21,629 bases of DNA from VFZS01 sp964353255 (GTDB lineage: Bacteria > Acidobacteriota > Terriglobia > Bryobacterales > Bryobacteraceae), in NCBI GenBank assembly GCA_964353255.1, contig CAYGVJ010000094.1, positions 1 through 21,629 of the forward strand, given 5' to 3'. Position 1 is the first letter of the stretch. Every line of letters begins with the position of its first letter. Of the stretch, positions 1 through 7,041 are shown one piece after another. A program made the translations under genes and the position numbers. The notes beneath the pieces are model-generated. The model was not told the origin of the DNA, did no database searches, and saw nothing but the letters and a program-made list of their open reading frames with translations.

Positions 1-133
1 TTATGGTGGTGGTCTTGCCGGCGCCGTTCGGCCCCAGCAAACCGAAGATCTCCCCGCCGCGGGCCGTGAACGATACATCGTCCACCGCCGCCAATTCACC
101 GAAGGTCTTGCGCAAGTGTTCCGTTTCGATCAT
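1..133 (-). CDS. ABC transporter ATP-binding protein (N-terminal fragment)
   Basis: The first 44 codons of an ABC ATPase run off the left edge of the window. The start reads MIETEHLRKTFGELAAVDDV, followed by a Walker A motif GPNGAGKTTT, so this subunit binds and hydrolyses ATP to drive a transporter. The GEIFGLLGPNGAGKTT context is typical of the DrrA/CcmA-like exporter ATPases, but the Walker B and signature motifs lie outside the window and the substrate cannot be told. The ATG at 131-133 is the only reasonable start; the upstream SD is weak. It is divergent from the cupin gene, with 65 bp between them. Confidence 0.9.
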   Translation of the reverse strand, partial: MIETEHLRKTFGELAAVDDVSFTARGGEIFGLLGPNGAGKTTTI

Positions 134-198
134 CAGGCGCACCCCAATCTATCACGGTCGGACGGTCCGCGCCGGGAACTGTTACGCTAGTCCTTGCC

Positions 199-543
199 AT
201 GCCCCTCTACCACTGGAATGAAATCCCCCTGGAGCAGTTGAACCCGTCGCTCGCCCGGCAGTGCATCCACACTGCGACGATGACCGTGGCGCGCATCCAC
301 TTGAAGAAGGGCGCCGTAGTGCCCGCCCACGCTCATGCCAACGAGCAGGTCACGCTGCTCGAACGGGGGCGGGTGCGGTTCACCGTCGGCGGCGAGCCTA
401 CCGTGCTGGAGCCCGGCGACATCATGCATACCCCGCCGGAGGTCCCTCACGGCGTCGAGGCCCTCGAAGACAGCCTGGCTCTGGATCTGTTCTCGCCCCC
501 CCGCGAAGACTGGCGCCGCGGCGATGACGCCTATTTGCGCTAG
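199..543 (+). CDS. small cupin-domain protein
   Basis: A 114-residue single-domain cupin. The first cupin motif is visible as HAHANEQVTLLERGRVRFTV (two His and one Glu as metal ligands), and the second as GDIMHTPPEVPHGVEAL (the last His ligand). Small cupins of this kind bind a metal and act as sugar or small-molecule isomerases, dioxygenases or sensors; nothing here decides which. No signal peptide is seen, so it is probably cytoplasmic. There is no clear SD before the ATG. Its stop codon overlaps by 4 bp the stop codon of the converging serine hydrolase gene. Confidence 0.85.
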   Translation: MPLYHWNEIPLEQLNPSLARQCIHTATMTVARIHLKKGAVVPAHAHANEQVTLLERGRVRFTVGGEPTVLEPGDIMHTPPEVPHGVEALEDSLALDLFSPPREDWRRGDDAYLR

Positions 544-1730
544 CGGCGCCAGGCATACACCGCCTGGTCAAACTCCTCCAGCAGCGTGCGTGGACCATCG
601 TCCATCCCGGGCAACATCTGCGTCATGAGGACCGCACACACCTTCTTTTCACGGTCGATCCAGAAGAAGGTATTGTAGATGCCGACCCACGCCATCGTGT
701 TCGCCCCGCGCCCTTTTTCCTGCGCCTTGCTGTTGAGCGCGAATCCCAGCCCGAATTTGTCGAGCCCGCCCGGCAGCGCGGCGCCATCCTTCATCAGAAA
801 CGGCGTCAGGCTGGGGAATGGGCGCACCGTCAGGTCGCCGATCTGATTCTGTCCCATCATCCCCACGGATTCAGGCGTCAGGATGCGCCTCTCCCCAAGC
901 TGCCCACCCGCCATCAACGCTTGCGTGAACCTCAGGTAATCCGCTGCGGTGGAATAGAGCCCGCCTCCGCCGCTGAAGAACTCCACCGGCTTCGCCGGCT
1001 GCCGGGGCTGCTCCGCAAGGCTTCCGTCCTCCTTGCGCTGATACCTATTCGCCAGCCGCGGCTGCTTCTCCGGCGGCACGTTGAAGAACGTGTCCGGCAT
1101 GCCGAGCGGCTCGAAGATCTTCAGCCGGCAATAGGCCTCCAGCGATTGCCCGCTCACCTTTTCCACCAGCTTGCCCAGCCAGTCGATGCTGATGCCGTAC
1201 TCCCAGCGCGTGCCTGGATCGAAAAGCAGCGGGGCCTTCAGAAACCCATCGCCCCCTCCCATCATGCTGGGGACCCGTCCCTTCGCCACGTAATCATGCA
1301 GCTCGCGGTTCATGAACTCGTACCCGAAACCCGAGGTGTGTGACAGAAGCTGCCGCACCGTGACTGCGCTCTTCGGCGCCCGCAGCTTGCCGCCTTCCAG
1401 CACCCGGACCTTCGCGAGCTCCGGCAGGTATGTCTTCGCCGGCTCGTCCAGCTTCACTTGGCCGGCTTCCACCAACTGCATCACCGCAACCGAGGTCACC
1501 GGCTTGGTCATGGACGCAATCCCGAAGATCGTGTCTTTGTTCATGCCGAACGCGCTCTCGTAAGCGACGCCGTCAGCGGTCGCCACCATGGCCACGACAC
1601 CTGGCACGCGCTTCTGCTCCACCGCCGTCCGCAGAACCTTGTCCAGGTCCGCGGTGCTCCGCTTCGGCACGCTCGGCGCGCAGGCCGCCAGGACCAGCGA
1701 CGCGACGAGCAGCGCAGTCTTCTTCAGCAT
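540..1730 (-). CDS. serine hydrolase, beta-lactamase class C/esterase family, lipoprotein
   Basis: A 396-residue serine hydrolase. It starts MLKKTALLVASLVLAACAPS, a lipoprotein signal with lipobox LAAC, so it is probably anchored in a membrane. The catalytic SxxK is SMTK within GIASMTKPVTSV; the Tyr of the second motif is probably in RWEYGISIDWLGKL; the C-terminal part carries AWVGIYNTFFWIDREKK, as in EstB-like and penicillin-binding-like esterases. The substrate is unknown (ester, peptide or beta-lactam). The ATG at 1730 is chosen because AAGGAG lies 7 nt upstream and the signal peptide begins there, although the frame stays open for another 140 codons into the kinase gene. It lies 113 bp downstream of the kinase and has its own TATAAT. 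Confidence 0.9.
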   Translation of the reverse strand: MLKKTALLVASLVLAACAPSVPKRSTADLDKVLRTAVEQKRVPGVVAMVATADGVAYESAFGMNKDTIFGIASMTKPVTSVAVMQLVEAGQVKLDEPAKTYLPELAKVRVLEGGKLRAPKSAVTVRQLLSHTSGFGYEFMNRELHDYVAKGRVPSMMGGGDGFLKAPLLFDPGTRWEYGISIDWLGKLVEKVSGQSLEAYCRLKIFEPLGMPDTFFNVPPEKQPRLANRYQRKEDGSLAEQPRQPAKPVEFFSGGGGLYSTAADYLRFTQALMAGGQLGERRILTPESVGMMGQNQIGDLTVRPFPSLTPFLMKDGAALPGGLDKFGLGFALNSKAQEKGRGANTMAWVGIYNTFFWIDREKKVCAVLMTQMLPGMDDGPRTLLEEFDQAVYAWRR

Positions 1731-1751
1731 GTTTGGTCTCCTTGTCCACGG

Positions 1752-1757
1752 ATTATA
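1752..1757 (-). promoter_or_regulatory. -10 box of the serine hydrolase gene
   Basis: A perfect TATAAT on the minus strand, 21 nt before the ATG, with AAGGAG between them. No recognisable -35 lies 16-18 nt upstream. It suggests that the hydrolase is transcribed separately from the kinase. Confidence 0.5.
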
Positions 1758-1843
1758 GCCGAGCTCTGCTGCGCCCCGCGGGACACGCTTCAGCTTGTCC
1801 TCCCCGGACCTGTCCTGTCCCCTTTTCCCCGAGACCCGCCCCT

Positions 1844-4591
1844 CTACCTCTGCTCCGGCGGGCGCGCCAGCCAGATGGCGCCGGTGCGCTCGCCTAGGTT
1901 GAACACCAGCCGGTCGCGGGCCACCGACATCTCCGACGGCCCCGACCCCAGATTGGCCAGCGACCGCTGGGCGTTGTGGGAGTGGTAGACGGCGAACGGC
2001 TCTCCCGTGGGGCGCTTGGTGGTCCGGTCCACAGATTGCGCCCAGATGCAGCGGAAGCCGTCGCGCTCGGAAGTGAAGTACAAAAGGCCGCCGTCCGGCG
2101 ACCAGCGCGGCTTGTCGTCGTTGAATTCGCCTCCCGTGACCGCAATCCACTCGCCAGGCGCCACCGCCTTACCTTCATGAAAAGGCGCTACGGCGACCTG
2201 CGAGTGAGTAGCGCTGGTCCGCGCCAGGAAGGCAAGCCAGCGCCCGTCGGGGGAGAAGTGAGCCTCGGAGAGACTGTGCTCGGGGTGACTCAACAACTGA
2301 GCTTTCTTGCCGCTGGCCACCTCCAGCAGACCCATGCTCCCCGAGCGGCCTTCCGTATACAGAACTCGCCGGCCATCCGGTGACCAACTCTGAAGCGGGC
2401 CGCAATCCTCGCAGATCTTCTCGACCAGGCCCGGGCGCCCATCCGGCTCCAGCGGCACCGCGTAAGTGGTCCACCGGCGATCCGCCGCCCCTCGGTAGGC
2501 CACCTTCGAGCCGTCAGCCGTGATAATCGGCGAGGAAAGCGGGCGGCGGCTGTAGGCCAGCGCCGTCTCCTTCCCCGTGCCCAGATCCTTCATCCAGACC
2601 TGCCCGTTGCCGGCCCGGTTGGACAGGAAAACCACCTTGCTTCCATCGGCCGAGACCGAGGGCACCAGATCGGGCGCAGCGCCGCGCGTGAGCCGCTCCA
2701 GAGCGCCCGTCACCTTCCCCCGGTTGGCGTCCAGGGGCAGGCTCCAGATGTTGGTGGCCTCGGTCAGGCTGGCAAACGCCAATAGCCCGCCCGCAGCCGC
2801 CGAGGGCTGTACTTCCCGGTCGGCTCCGAAGGTCAGCCGCTCAGCCGCTCCCTCGACTTTCCAGGTCCGGGGCGACAGCGCGAGCTGCCATAAATCCACG
2901 CTGTCGCCGAGGCGGGCCGGGAACACAAACTCCAACTGCTCACCAGGGCGGAAGCACCCAGATAAACGGGCCGGAAACAGCCTCCGGCGCCCCAGCACTT
3001 CGAGGGCTCCAGTCTTGACCGGCGCGCTGCCGTCCAAGGCTGCCGCCCACAAGTCGGGGACGCGCTCTCCCGGCCCGACCCCTCCGAACAGGAGCCGCTT
3101 GCCGTCGGGCAGCCAGGCCGGCGAGTAAGCTGTTTCAAACTGGGGAGCCACCTCCCTGGGCGACCCTCCGCCTGACGGGACGACGTAGACCTTGCCGGCC
3201 CCCCGCGTGAAAAACGAGCTGCCAGGGTTGCCCACCCAGTAAGCGATCAGGTTGCCGTCCGGTGAGAAGCGCGGGCCGCGGCCTTCCTTGGCGATCAGCC
3301 GGGCGTCGCCGCCCAGCGTCGAAACCACGTACACGCCGCCGCCCTCGCGCTCCGAGCGGAAAGCGATGCGGCTGCCGTCCGGCGCGAAGGAAGGCTCCGA
3401 GTAGTCCTCCAGGTCGCGGGTGAGGCGAATGGGTTCGCCTCCGGCCAGTTGCTGCACCCAGATCTCCAGGTTGCCGCTGCCGCTGCGATCAGAGGCGAAA
3501 GCCAGCAGTTTCCCGTCCGGAGATATCGCCGGATCAGTCGTCAGGCCGGAATCGAAAGTGAGCCGGGTAAGCACCAGCTCGGGAGCGGAAGGCGGCGGGC
3601 GCCTGAGCCATAGGCCGATGCCCAGGCCGCCGGCGAACAACCCCGCCGCCGCAGCCAGCGTCGCCGCCAGACGCCACCTGCGGCGCGGCCTCGGCGGCCG
3701 AGGTCGGGAGGGTAGTTTGCCCGATTCGGATTCATCCCGCAGCTCCTCCAGCGCCACCTTCACGTCGGCCATGTACTGGAAGCGGCGGGCAGGCTCCTTC
3801 TTGAGACAGCGCGCTATGATCCGGTCGAGCTCCGGCGGCACGTCCTCGCCCGCCTGGCTGGCAGGTTCCGGATCTTCGCGCAGGATAGCTGCCAGCACGG
3901 ACACTTTCGAGTCGCCACGGAACGCCTGCCGCCCCGTGGTCATCTCGTACAGCAGGGCCCCGAAGCTGAAGATGTCCGACCGCGCATCCAAAGGTTTCCC
4001 CTCGGCCTGCTCCGGCGACATGTAAGCCACCGTACCCAGCAGGGCGCCTTCCTCGGTCTCCACCGTGACCGTGGGGGCCAGGTCCGCCGCTTCCGCGGGC
4101 GTGGCCGGCTCGGTCAGCTTGGCCAGGCCGAAATCCAGCACCTTCACCAAGCCGGGCCCCGTGGTCGCCGCGGTAACCATGATGTTGCCCGGCTTCAGGT
4201 CCCGATGCACGATGCCGGCCGCGTGCGCGCTCGAGAGCGCGTCGGCCACCTGGATGGCGCACCGCAGCGTCTCTCTGAGCGGCAAACCCTTGCGCGGAAT
4301 CGTCTGGCCGAGCGTCCGTCCGGCCACGTACTCCATCACCATATAGTCCGTGCCGTTCGAGGAAGCTATGTCGTGGATGGTGATGATGTTGGGGTGGTTC
4401 AGGGCGGAGGCGGCCTTGGCCTCCTGGATGAACCGCTGCCTGCGCTCCGGGTCGCTCATCCTGTCCGTGGGCAGCACCTTGATGGCGACCAGCCGCTCCA
4501 GGCGCGTATCGCGCGCCTTGTAGACCACTCCCATGCCGCCCTCGCCGAGCTGCTCCAGCACCTGGTAGTGGCCGATGGTTTGTCCGATCAT
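1844..4591 (-). CDS. membrane Ser/Thr protein kinase with C-terminal TolB/PD40 beta-propeller
   Basis: A 915-residue Hanks-type kinase. The kinase domain (about 1-275) has the glycine loop GEGGMGVVYKA at 16-26, Lys38 in VAIK, HRDLKPGN with catalytic Asp131, DFG with Asp153, and the activation-loop end YMSPEQAEG; all key residues are present, so it should be active. After a Pro/Arg-rich juxtamembrane stretch, one membrane helix (about 308-330) leads to an extracytoplasmic propeller with about nine PD40/WD40-like blades (xxxSPDGxxxAF type). The kinase is therefore cytoplasmic and the propeller probably a sensor. This fusion is frequent in Acidobacteria. GGGAGG lies 6 nt before the ATG. It follows the PIN toxin by 21 bp and probably shares its transcript, with the FHA-phosphatase gene further upstream. 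Confidence 0.95.
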   Translation of the reverse strand: MIGQTIGHYQVLEQLGEGGMGVVYKARDTRLERLVAIKVLPTDRMSDPERRQRFIQEAKAASALNHPNIITIHDIASSNGTDYMVMEYVAGRTLGQTIPRKGLPLRETLRCAIQVADALSSAHAAGIVHRDLKPGNIMVTAATTGPGLVKVLDFGLAKLTEPATPAEAADLAPTVTVETEEGALLGTVAYMSPEQAEGKPLDARSDIFSFGALLYEMTTGRQAFRGDSKVSVLAAILREDPEPASQAGEDVPPELDRIIARCLKKEPARRFQYMADVKVALEELRDESESGKLPSRPRPPRPRRRWRLAATLAAAAGLFAGGLGIGLWLRRPPPSAPELVLTRLTFDSGLTTDPAISPDGKLLAFASDRSGSGNLEIWVQQLAGGEPIRLTRDLEDYSEPSFAPDGSRIAFRSEREGGGVYVVSTLGGDARLIAKEGRGPRFSPDGNLIAYWVGNPGSSFFTRGAGKVYVVPSGGGSPREVAPQFETAYSPAWLPDGKRLLFGGVGPGERVPDLWAAALDGSAPVKTGALEVLGRRRLFPARLSGCFRPGEQLEFVFPARLGDSVDLWQLALSPRTWKVEGAAERLTFGADREVQPSAAAGGLLAFASLTEATNIWSLPLDANRGKVTGALERLTRGAAPDLVPSVSADGSKVVFLSNRAGNGQVWMKDLGTGKETALAYSRRPLSSPIITADGSKVAYRGAADRRWTTYAVPLEPDGRPGLVEKICEDCGPLQSWSPDGRRVLYTEGRSGSMGLLEVASGKKAQLLSHPEHSLSEAHFSPDGRWLAFLARTSATHSQVAVAPFHEGKAVAPGEWIAVTGGEFNDDKPRWSPDGGLLYFTSERDGFRCIWAQSVDRTTKRPTGEPFAVYHSHNAQRSLANLGSGPSEMSVARDRLVFNLGERTGAIWLARPPEQR

Positions 4592-4612
4592 TCGAGCCTC
4601 CCGCGGCGAAGC

Positions 4613-5038
4613 TCACCGGAGCTTTCGCCGGTCCGTAAACGGATTGACCACCTTCACTCCGGCGTAATCCTGATCCTCGTTCAGATCTTCCGACAGCACC
4701 ACTTCGCAGCCCAGGCAGCGGGCGGCTTCGATGATGGCCGCGTCCCAGTACGAAATGCGGAATCGCGCCTTGGTCTTCAAGGCCCCCTGCATCAGGGGCA
4801 GCGTAATCTCCTGAACCGGGAACCGGAGGAAGGACTCCACCAGCGCGGCGGCTTGCTCATGAGTCAGCCGGTGGGGCTTTCCGGGCCGAGTCGCCTGCAC
4901 GTAGAATTCCTGAAGCACCTGGACCGAGAGGGCCAGGTCGTTCGCTTCGAGCAAAGAAAGGGCAAGCCTGGACTTAGACCGCTCCTCGGCAGCCGTGCTG
5001 ACCGCGTAGAGCAGGATGTTAGTATCAACGAACCGCAT
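4613..5038 (-). CDS. vapC: PIN-domain toxin (VapC-like ribonuclease)
   Basis: A 141-residue PIN-domain protein, probably an RNA-cleaving toxin. The acidic metal site is visible: Asp5 in FVDTNILLYA, Glu44 in VLQEFYVQ, Asp99 in SYWDAAIIEAA, and Glu117/Asp118 in VLSEDLNEDQDY. The end VKVVNPF is common in this subgroup. The ATG lies inside the last codons of the RHH antitoxin (14 bp overlap), a usual arrangement for coupled translation. The kinase gene follows 21 bp downstream, so toxin and kinase may be on one mRNA. Confidence 0.9.
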   Translation of the reverse strand: MRFVDTNILLYAVSTAAEERSKSRLALSLLEANDLALSVQVLQEFYVQATRPGKPHRLTHEQAAALVESFLRFPVQEITLPLMQGALKTKARFRISYWDAAIIEAARCLGCEVVLSEDLNEDQDYAGVKVVNPFTDRRKLR

Positions 5039-5267
5039 CTCGCTCGTGGACGGCCTCGCGCTTCAAGCGATCCCCGGCCCGAAAGCGCCTGACCGAGGCC
5101 AGCACTTCCGCTTGCAGCCGCTTCCGGCGCTCGAAATCCGATTCTTCCTGGCCGAGTTTCAAAAGGAAATCGCGCACCAGCGAGCTGAGGGAGGTGTCGC
5201 GTTCGGCGGCCTTGATCCTGGCGGTGCGGTAGACCTCCTCGGGCAGTGATACGGTGATGTTCCTCAC
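5025..5267 (-). CDS. ribbon-helix-helix antitoxin of the PIN toxin
   Basis: An 80-residue protein starting VRNITVSLPEEVYRTARIKA, a typical beta strand of a ribbon-helix-helix (CopG/Arc-like) DNA-binding domain, followed by two helices (KAAERDTSLSSLVRDFLLKL). The charged C-terminal part (about 45-80) probably neutralises the toxin. I chose the GTG at 5267 because the RHH strand begins there and TACAGT lies just upstream. An in-frame ATG at 5309 would add 14 poorly conserved-looking residues and would overlap the phosphatase stop as ATGA, which would allow translational coupling. Both starts are possible. Such antitoxins usually repress their own promoter. Confidence 0.85.
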   Translation of the reverse strand: MRNITVSLPEEVYRTARIKAAERDTSLSSLVRDFLLKLGQEESDFERRKRLQAEVLASVRRFRAGDRLKREAVHERDAVR

Positions 5268-5273
5268 AGAATC

Positions 5274-5279
5274 ACTGTA
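5274..5279 (-). promoter_or_regulatory. possible internal -10 box before the RHH antitoxin
   Basis: TACAGT on the minus strand, 6 nt before the GTG start of the antitoxin. If used, transcription would begin at or next to the start codon, giving a leaderless mRNA. No convincing -35 is visible, so this is tentative. Confidence 0.25.
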
Positions 5280-5305
5280 GCACACCGATCCGCTGGGTGG
5301 CGCGC

Positions 5306-6970
5306 TCATTCTTCGTCCGCACGGCCCCCCCGGCAGGCTGCGACCACGGTAATATCATCGGCCGCCGGCTGCCCCTCCGTCCAGGCCTGCACTGCCTCGT
5401 ATACTGAAGTGACGATGGCCTGAGCCGCCGCGTAACCTTCCCGCTTCAGGATCCCCACCAGCCGCTCCTCTCCGAATTCCTCTCCGGCCGAGTTCACGGC
5501 CTCTGTCACGCCGTCGCTGTAAAGCAACAGCACATCGCCGGGCTCGAAGCGTACTCGTTCCCCCAGGAAGCGCGCCGCCGGCAGCACTCCCAGGACTGGC
5601 CCACCCTCCTCCAGGCGCACGACCTCGTCGCCCGGGCGCAGCAGCAACGGCGGATTGTGCCCGGCGTTGCAGTAAGTCGCTTCTCCCCTCCGCGGGTCCA
5701 GCACGCAATAGAACAGCGTCACGAAGCGATTGTCCGGGTAGGTCGCGCAGAGACTCCGATTCAGTCGCCCCACCAGCGCCTCCGGTTCCACCGCGCTCTC
5801 CGCCAGCGCCTGCACCTTGGCCTGCAAACCTGTCATCATCATCGCCGCGGGCATGCCCTTGCCCGCCACGTCCGCTATCACCAGGCCCACCTTGCCATCC
5901 GGGTAAGCCAGGAAATCGTAGTAGTCTCCGCCCACCGCCCGGCAGGGGACGGCCTGTCCCGCCAGGTCCACGCCCGCCACGACTGGAGCCTCCGCAGGCA
6001 GCAGCCACCGCTGGACCTCGGCCGCCTGCTCGAATTCCTGCTCCAGCAGCCGCTCGGACTGCTCGACTTCGACCAGCCGCTCGCGCTCGATCCGGATGGC
6101 GGCCACATTGGCCATCACCGTCAGCAGGCTCAGGTCTTCGGCGGTGAACTCCCGGAGCAAATGCGGAGTGTCCACATAAATCAGGCCGATCACCCGCTCG
6201 TCCGTCTGAAGCGGCACCGCCATCAGGCTCCGCACCCCATGGCGCACGATGCTGCCGCGGTCTCGCAGGGCTTCATCCTGCTCCACGTCTTGAACCAGCA
6301 GCGAGGTCTTCCTTTCCAGCACCCGATCGCGCACCGCGGTGCTGATCCGGAAGTTGTCCCCGCGTGCCGCCTGCACTGCCAGGCGCCCTTTTTCCGAGGT
6401 GATGAGGACACCCCGCTGCGCGCCCACCGCGTCCAGCGCCAGGTTGAGACTCACCTCGAAGAGTTCCGGCAGCGGGCGCCGGGCCGCCAGTTCACGGCCC
6501 ACTCGCGCCAGAGCCGTGACCGCGCTCCCCCAGTGTGCCGGCCCTGGCGCTGCGCCGGGTTCCGGCGGACCCTCGCCGCCCAGCAGGTTCCCCAGAGTGA
6601 CGCTCACTGTGTGCCCTTCCGGCACCGGCACTCCCTCGAACAAGACCGTTTTCTCCGGACCCGTCGCCGACGGCTCGTAAACCAGCGTCGCCCGGCTGGC
6701 CGTGATCCGGTCGCCCGGGCGCAGCCGGTGGGGCGCCATGATCCGCACGCCGTTCACGAGGGTCCCGTTCTTGCTCCCCAGATCCCGCACCAGCCACCCG
6801 TCGCCCTCGCGCTCCAGCGCCAAGTGCTGCCGGGACAGGCCCAGGTCCTCCGGGTAATTCAACTGGTTGGCGCCGGCGCGGCCCAGCGACAGGCGTTCCC
6901 CCTCCAGGCGAATGGTCCTGGCTTCGCCGCCCGTAACACTTACCGCCAGTTCGCGCGGCATGATTGCCAT
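5306..6970 (-). CDS. FHA-GAF-SpoIIE (PP2C-type) serine phosphatase
   Basis: A 554-residue three-domain signalling protein. The FHA domain (about 8-100) has LSLGR, LSRQHLAL and LGSKNGTLVNG, the residues that hold phosphothreonine. A GAF domain (about 150-300) follows, with GVRSLMAVPLQTDERVIGLI. A short coiled coil (about 300-330) leads to a SpoIIE/RsbU-type phosphatase (about 335-545) with VGGDYYDF (Asp349), GLVIADVAGKGMPAAMMM, YCNAGHNPPLLL and LLLYSDGVTEAVN; the metal-binding Asp residues are present. It probably removes phosphate from serine or threonine of a partner such as an anti-sigma antagonist. No membrane segment. It is the first gene of the run with the toxin-antitoxin pair and kinase, and is divergent from the TPR gene. 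Confidence 0.93.
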   Translation of the reverse strand: MAIMPRELAVSVTGGEARTIRLEGERLSLGRAGANQLNYPEDLGLSRQHLALEREGDGWLVRDLGSKNGTLVNGVRIMAPHRLRPGDRITASRATLVYEPSATGPEKTVLFEGVPVPEGHTVSVTLGNLLGGEGPPEPGAAPGPAHWGSAVTALARVGRELAARRPLPELFEVSLNLALDAVGAQRGVLITSEKGRLAVQAARGDNFRISTAVRDRVLERKTSLLVQDVEQDEALRDRGSIVRHGVRSLMAVPLQTDERVIGLIYVDTPHLLREFTAEDLSLLTVMANVAAIRIERERLVEVEQSERLLEQEFEQAAEVQRWLLPAEAPVVAGVDLAGQAVPCRAVGGDYYDFLAYPDGKVGLVIADVAGKGMPAAMMMTGLQAKVQALAESAVEPEALVGRLNRSLCATYPDNRFVTLFYCVLDPRRGEATYCNAGHNPPLLLRPGDEVVRLEEGGPVLGVLPAARFLGERVRFEPGDVLLLYSDGVTEAVNSAGEEFGEERLVGILKREGYAAAQAIVTSVYEAVQAWTEGQPAADDITVVAACRGGRADEE

Positions 6971-7009
6971 TCTCGCAGACTCTCCAGCCGCACGTCCCGC
7001 CCTGGGGAG

Positions 7010-7015
7010 TACAAT
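7010..7015 (+). promoter_or_regulatory. possible -10 box of the TPR protein gene
   Basis: TACAAT 26 nt before the GTG start at 7042, inside the 71-bp divergent gap. It overlaps an ACAATTGT palindrome (7011-7018), so a regulator could act on both directions. No -35 is recognised. Confidence 0.3.
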
Positions 7016-7041
7016 TGTTGCTGAGACAGCGGGAACTCAGC

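Noticed and set aside
1731..2150. 140-codon upstream extension of the serine hydrolase frame
   Set aside because: It overlaps the conserved end of the kinase propeller in another frame, and the lipoprotein signal, SD and TATAAT all mark 1730 as the start.
3732..4616. Long open frame in another frame of the kinase gene
   Set aside because: It is a GC-driven shadow of the kinase domain; its residues are Gly/Arg/Ala-rich without motifs.
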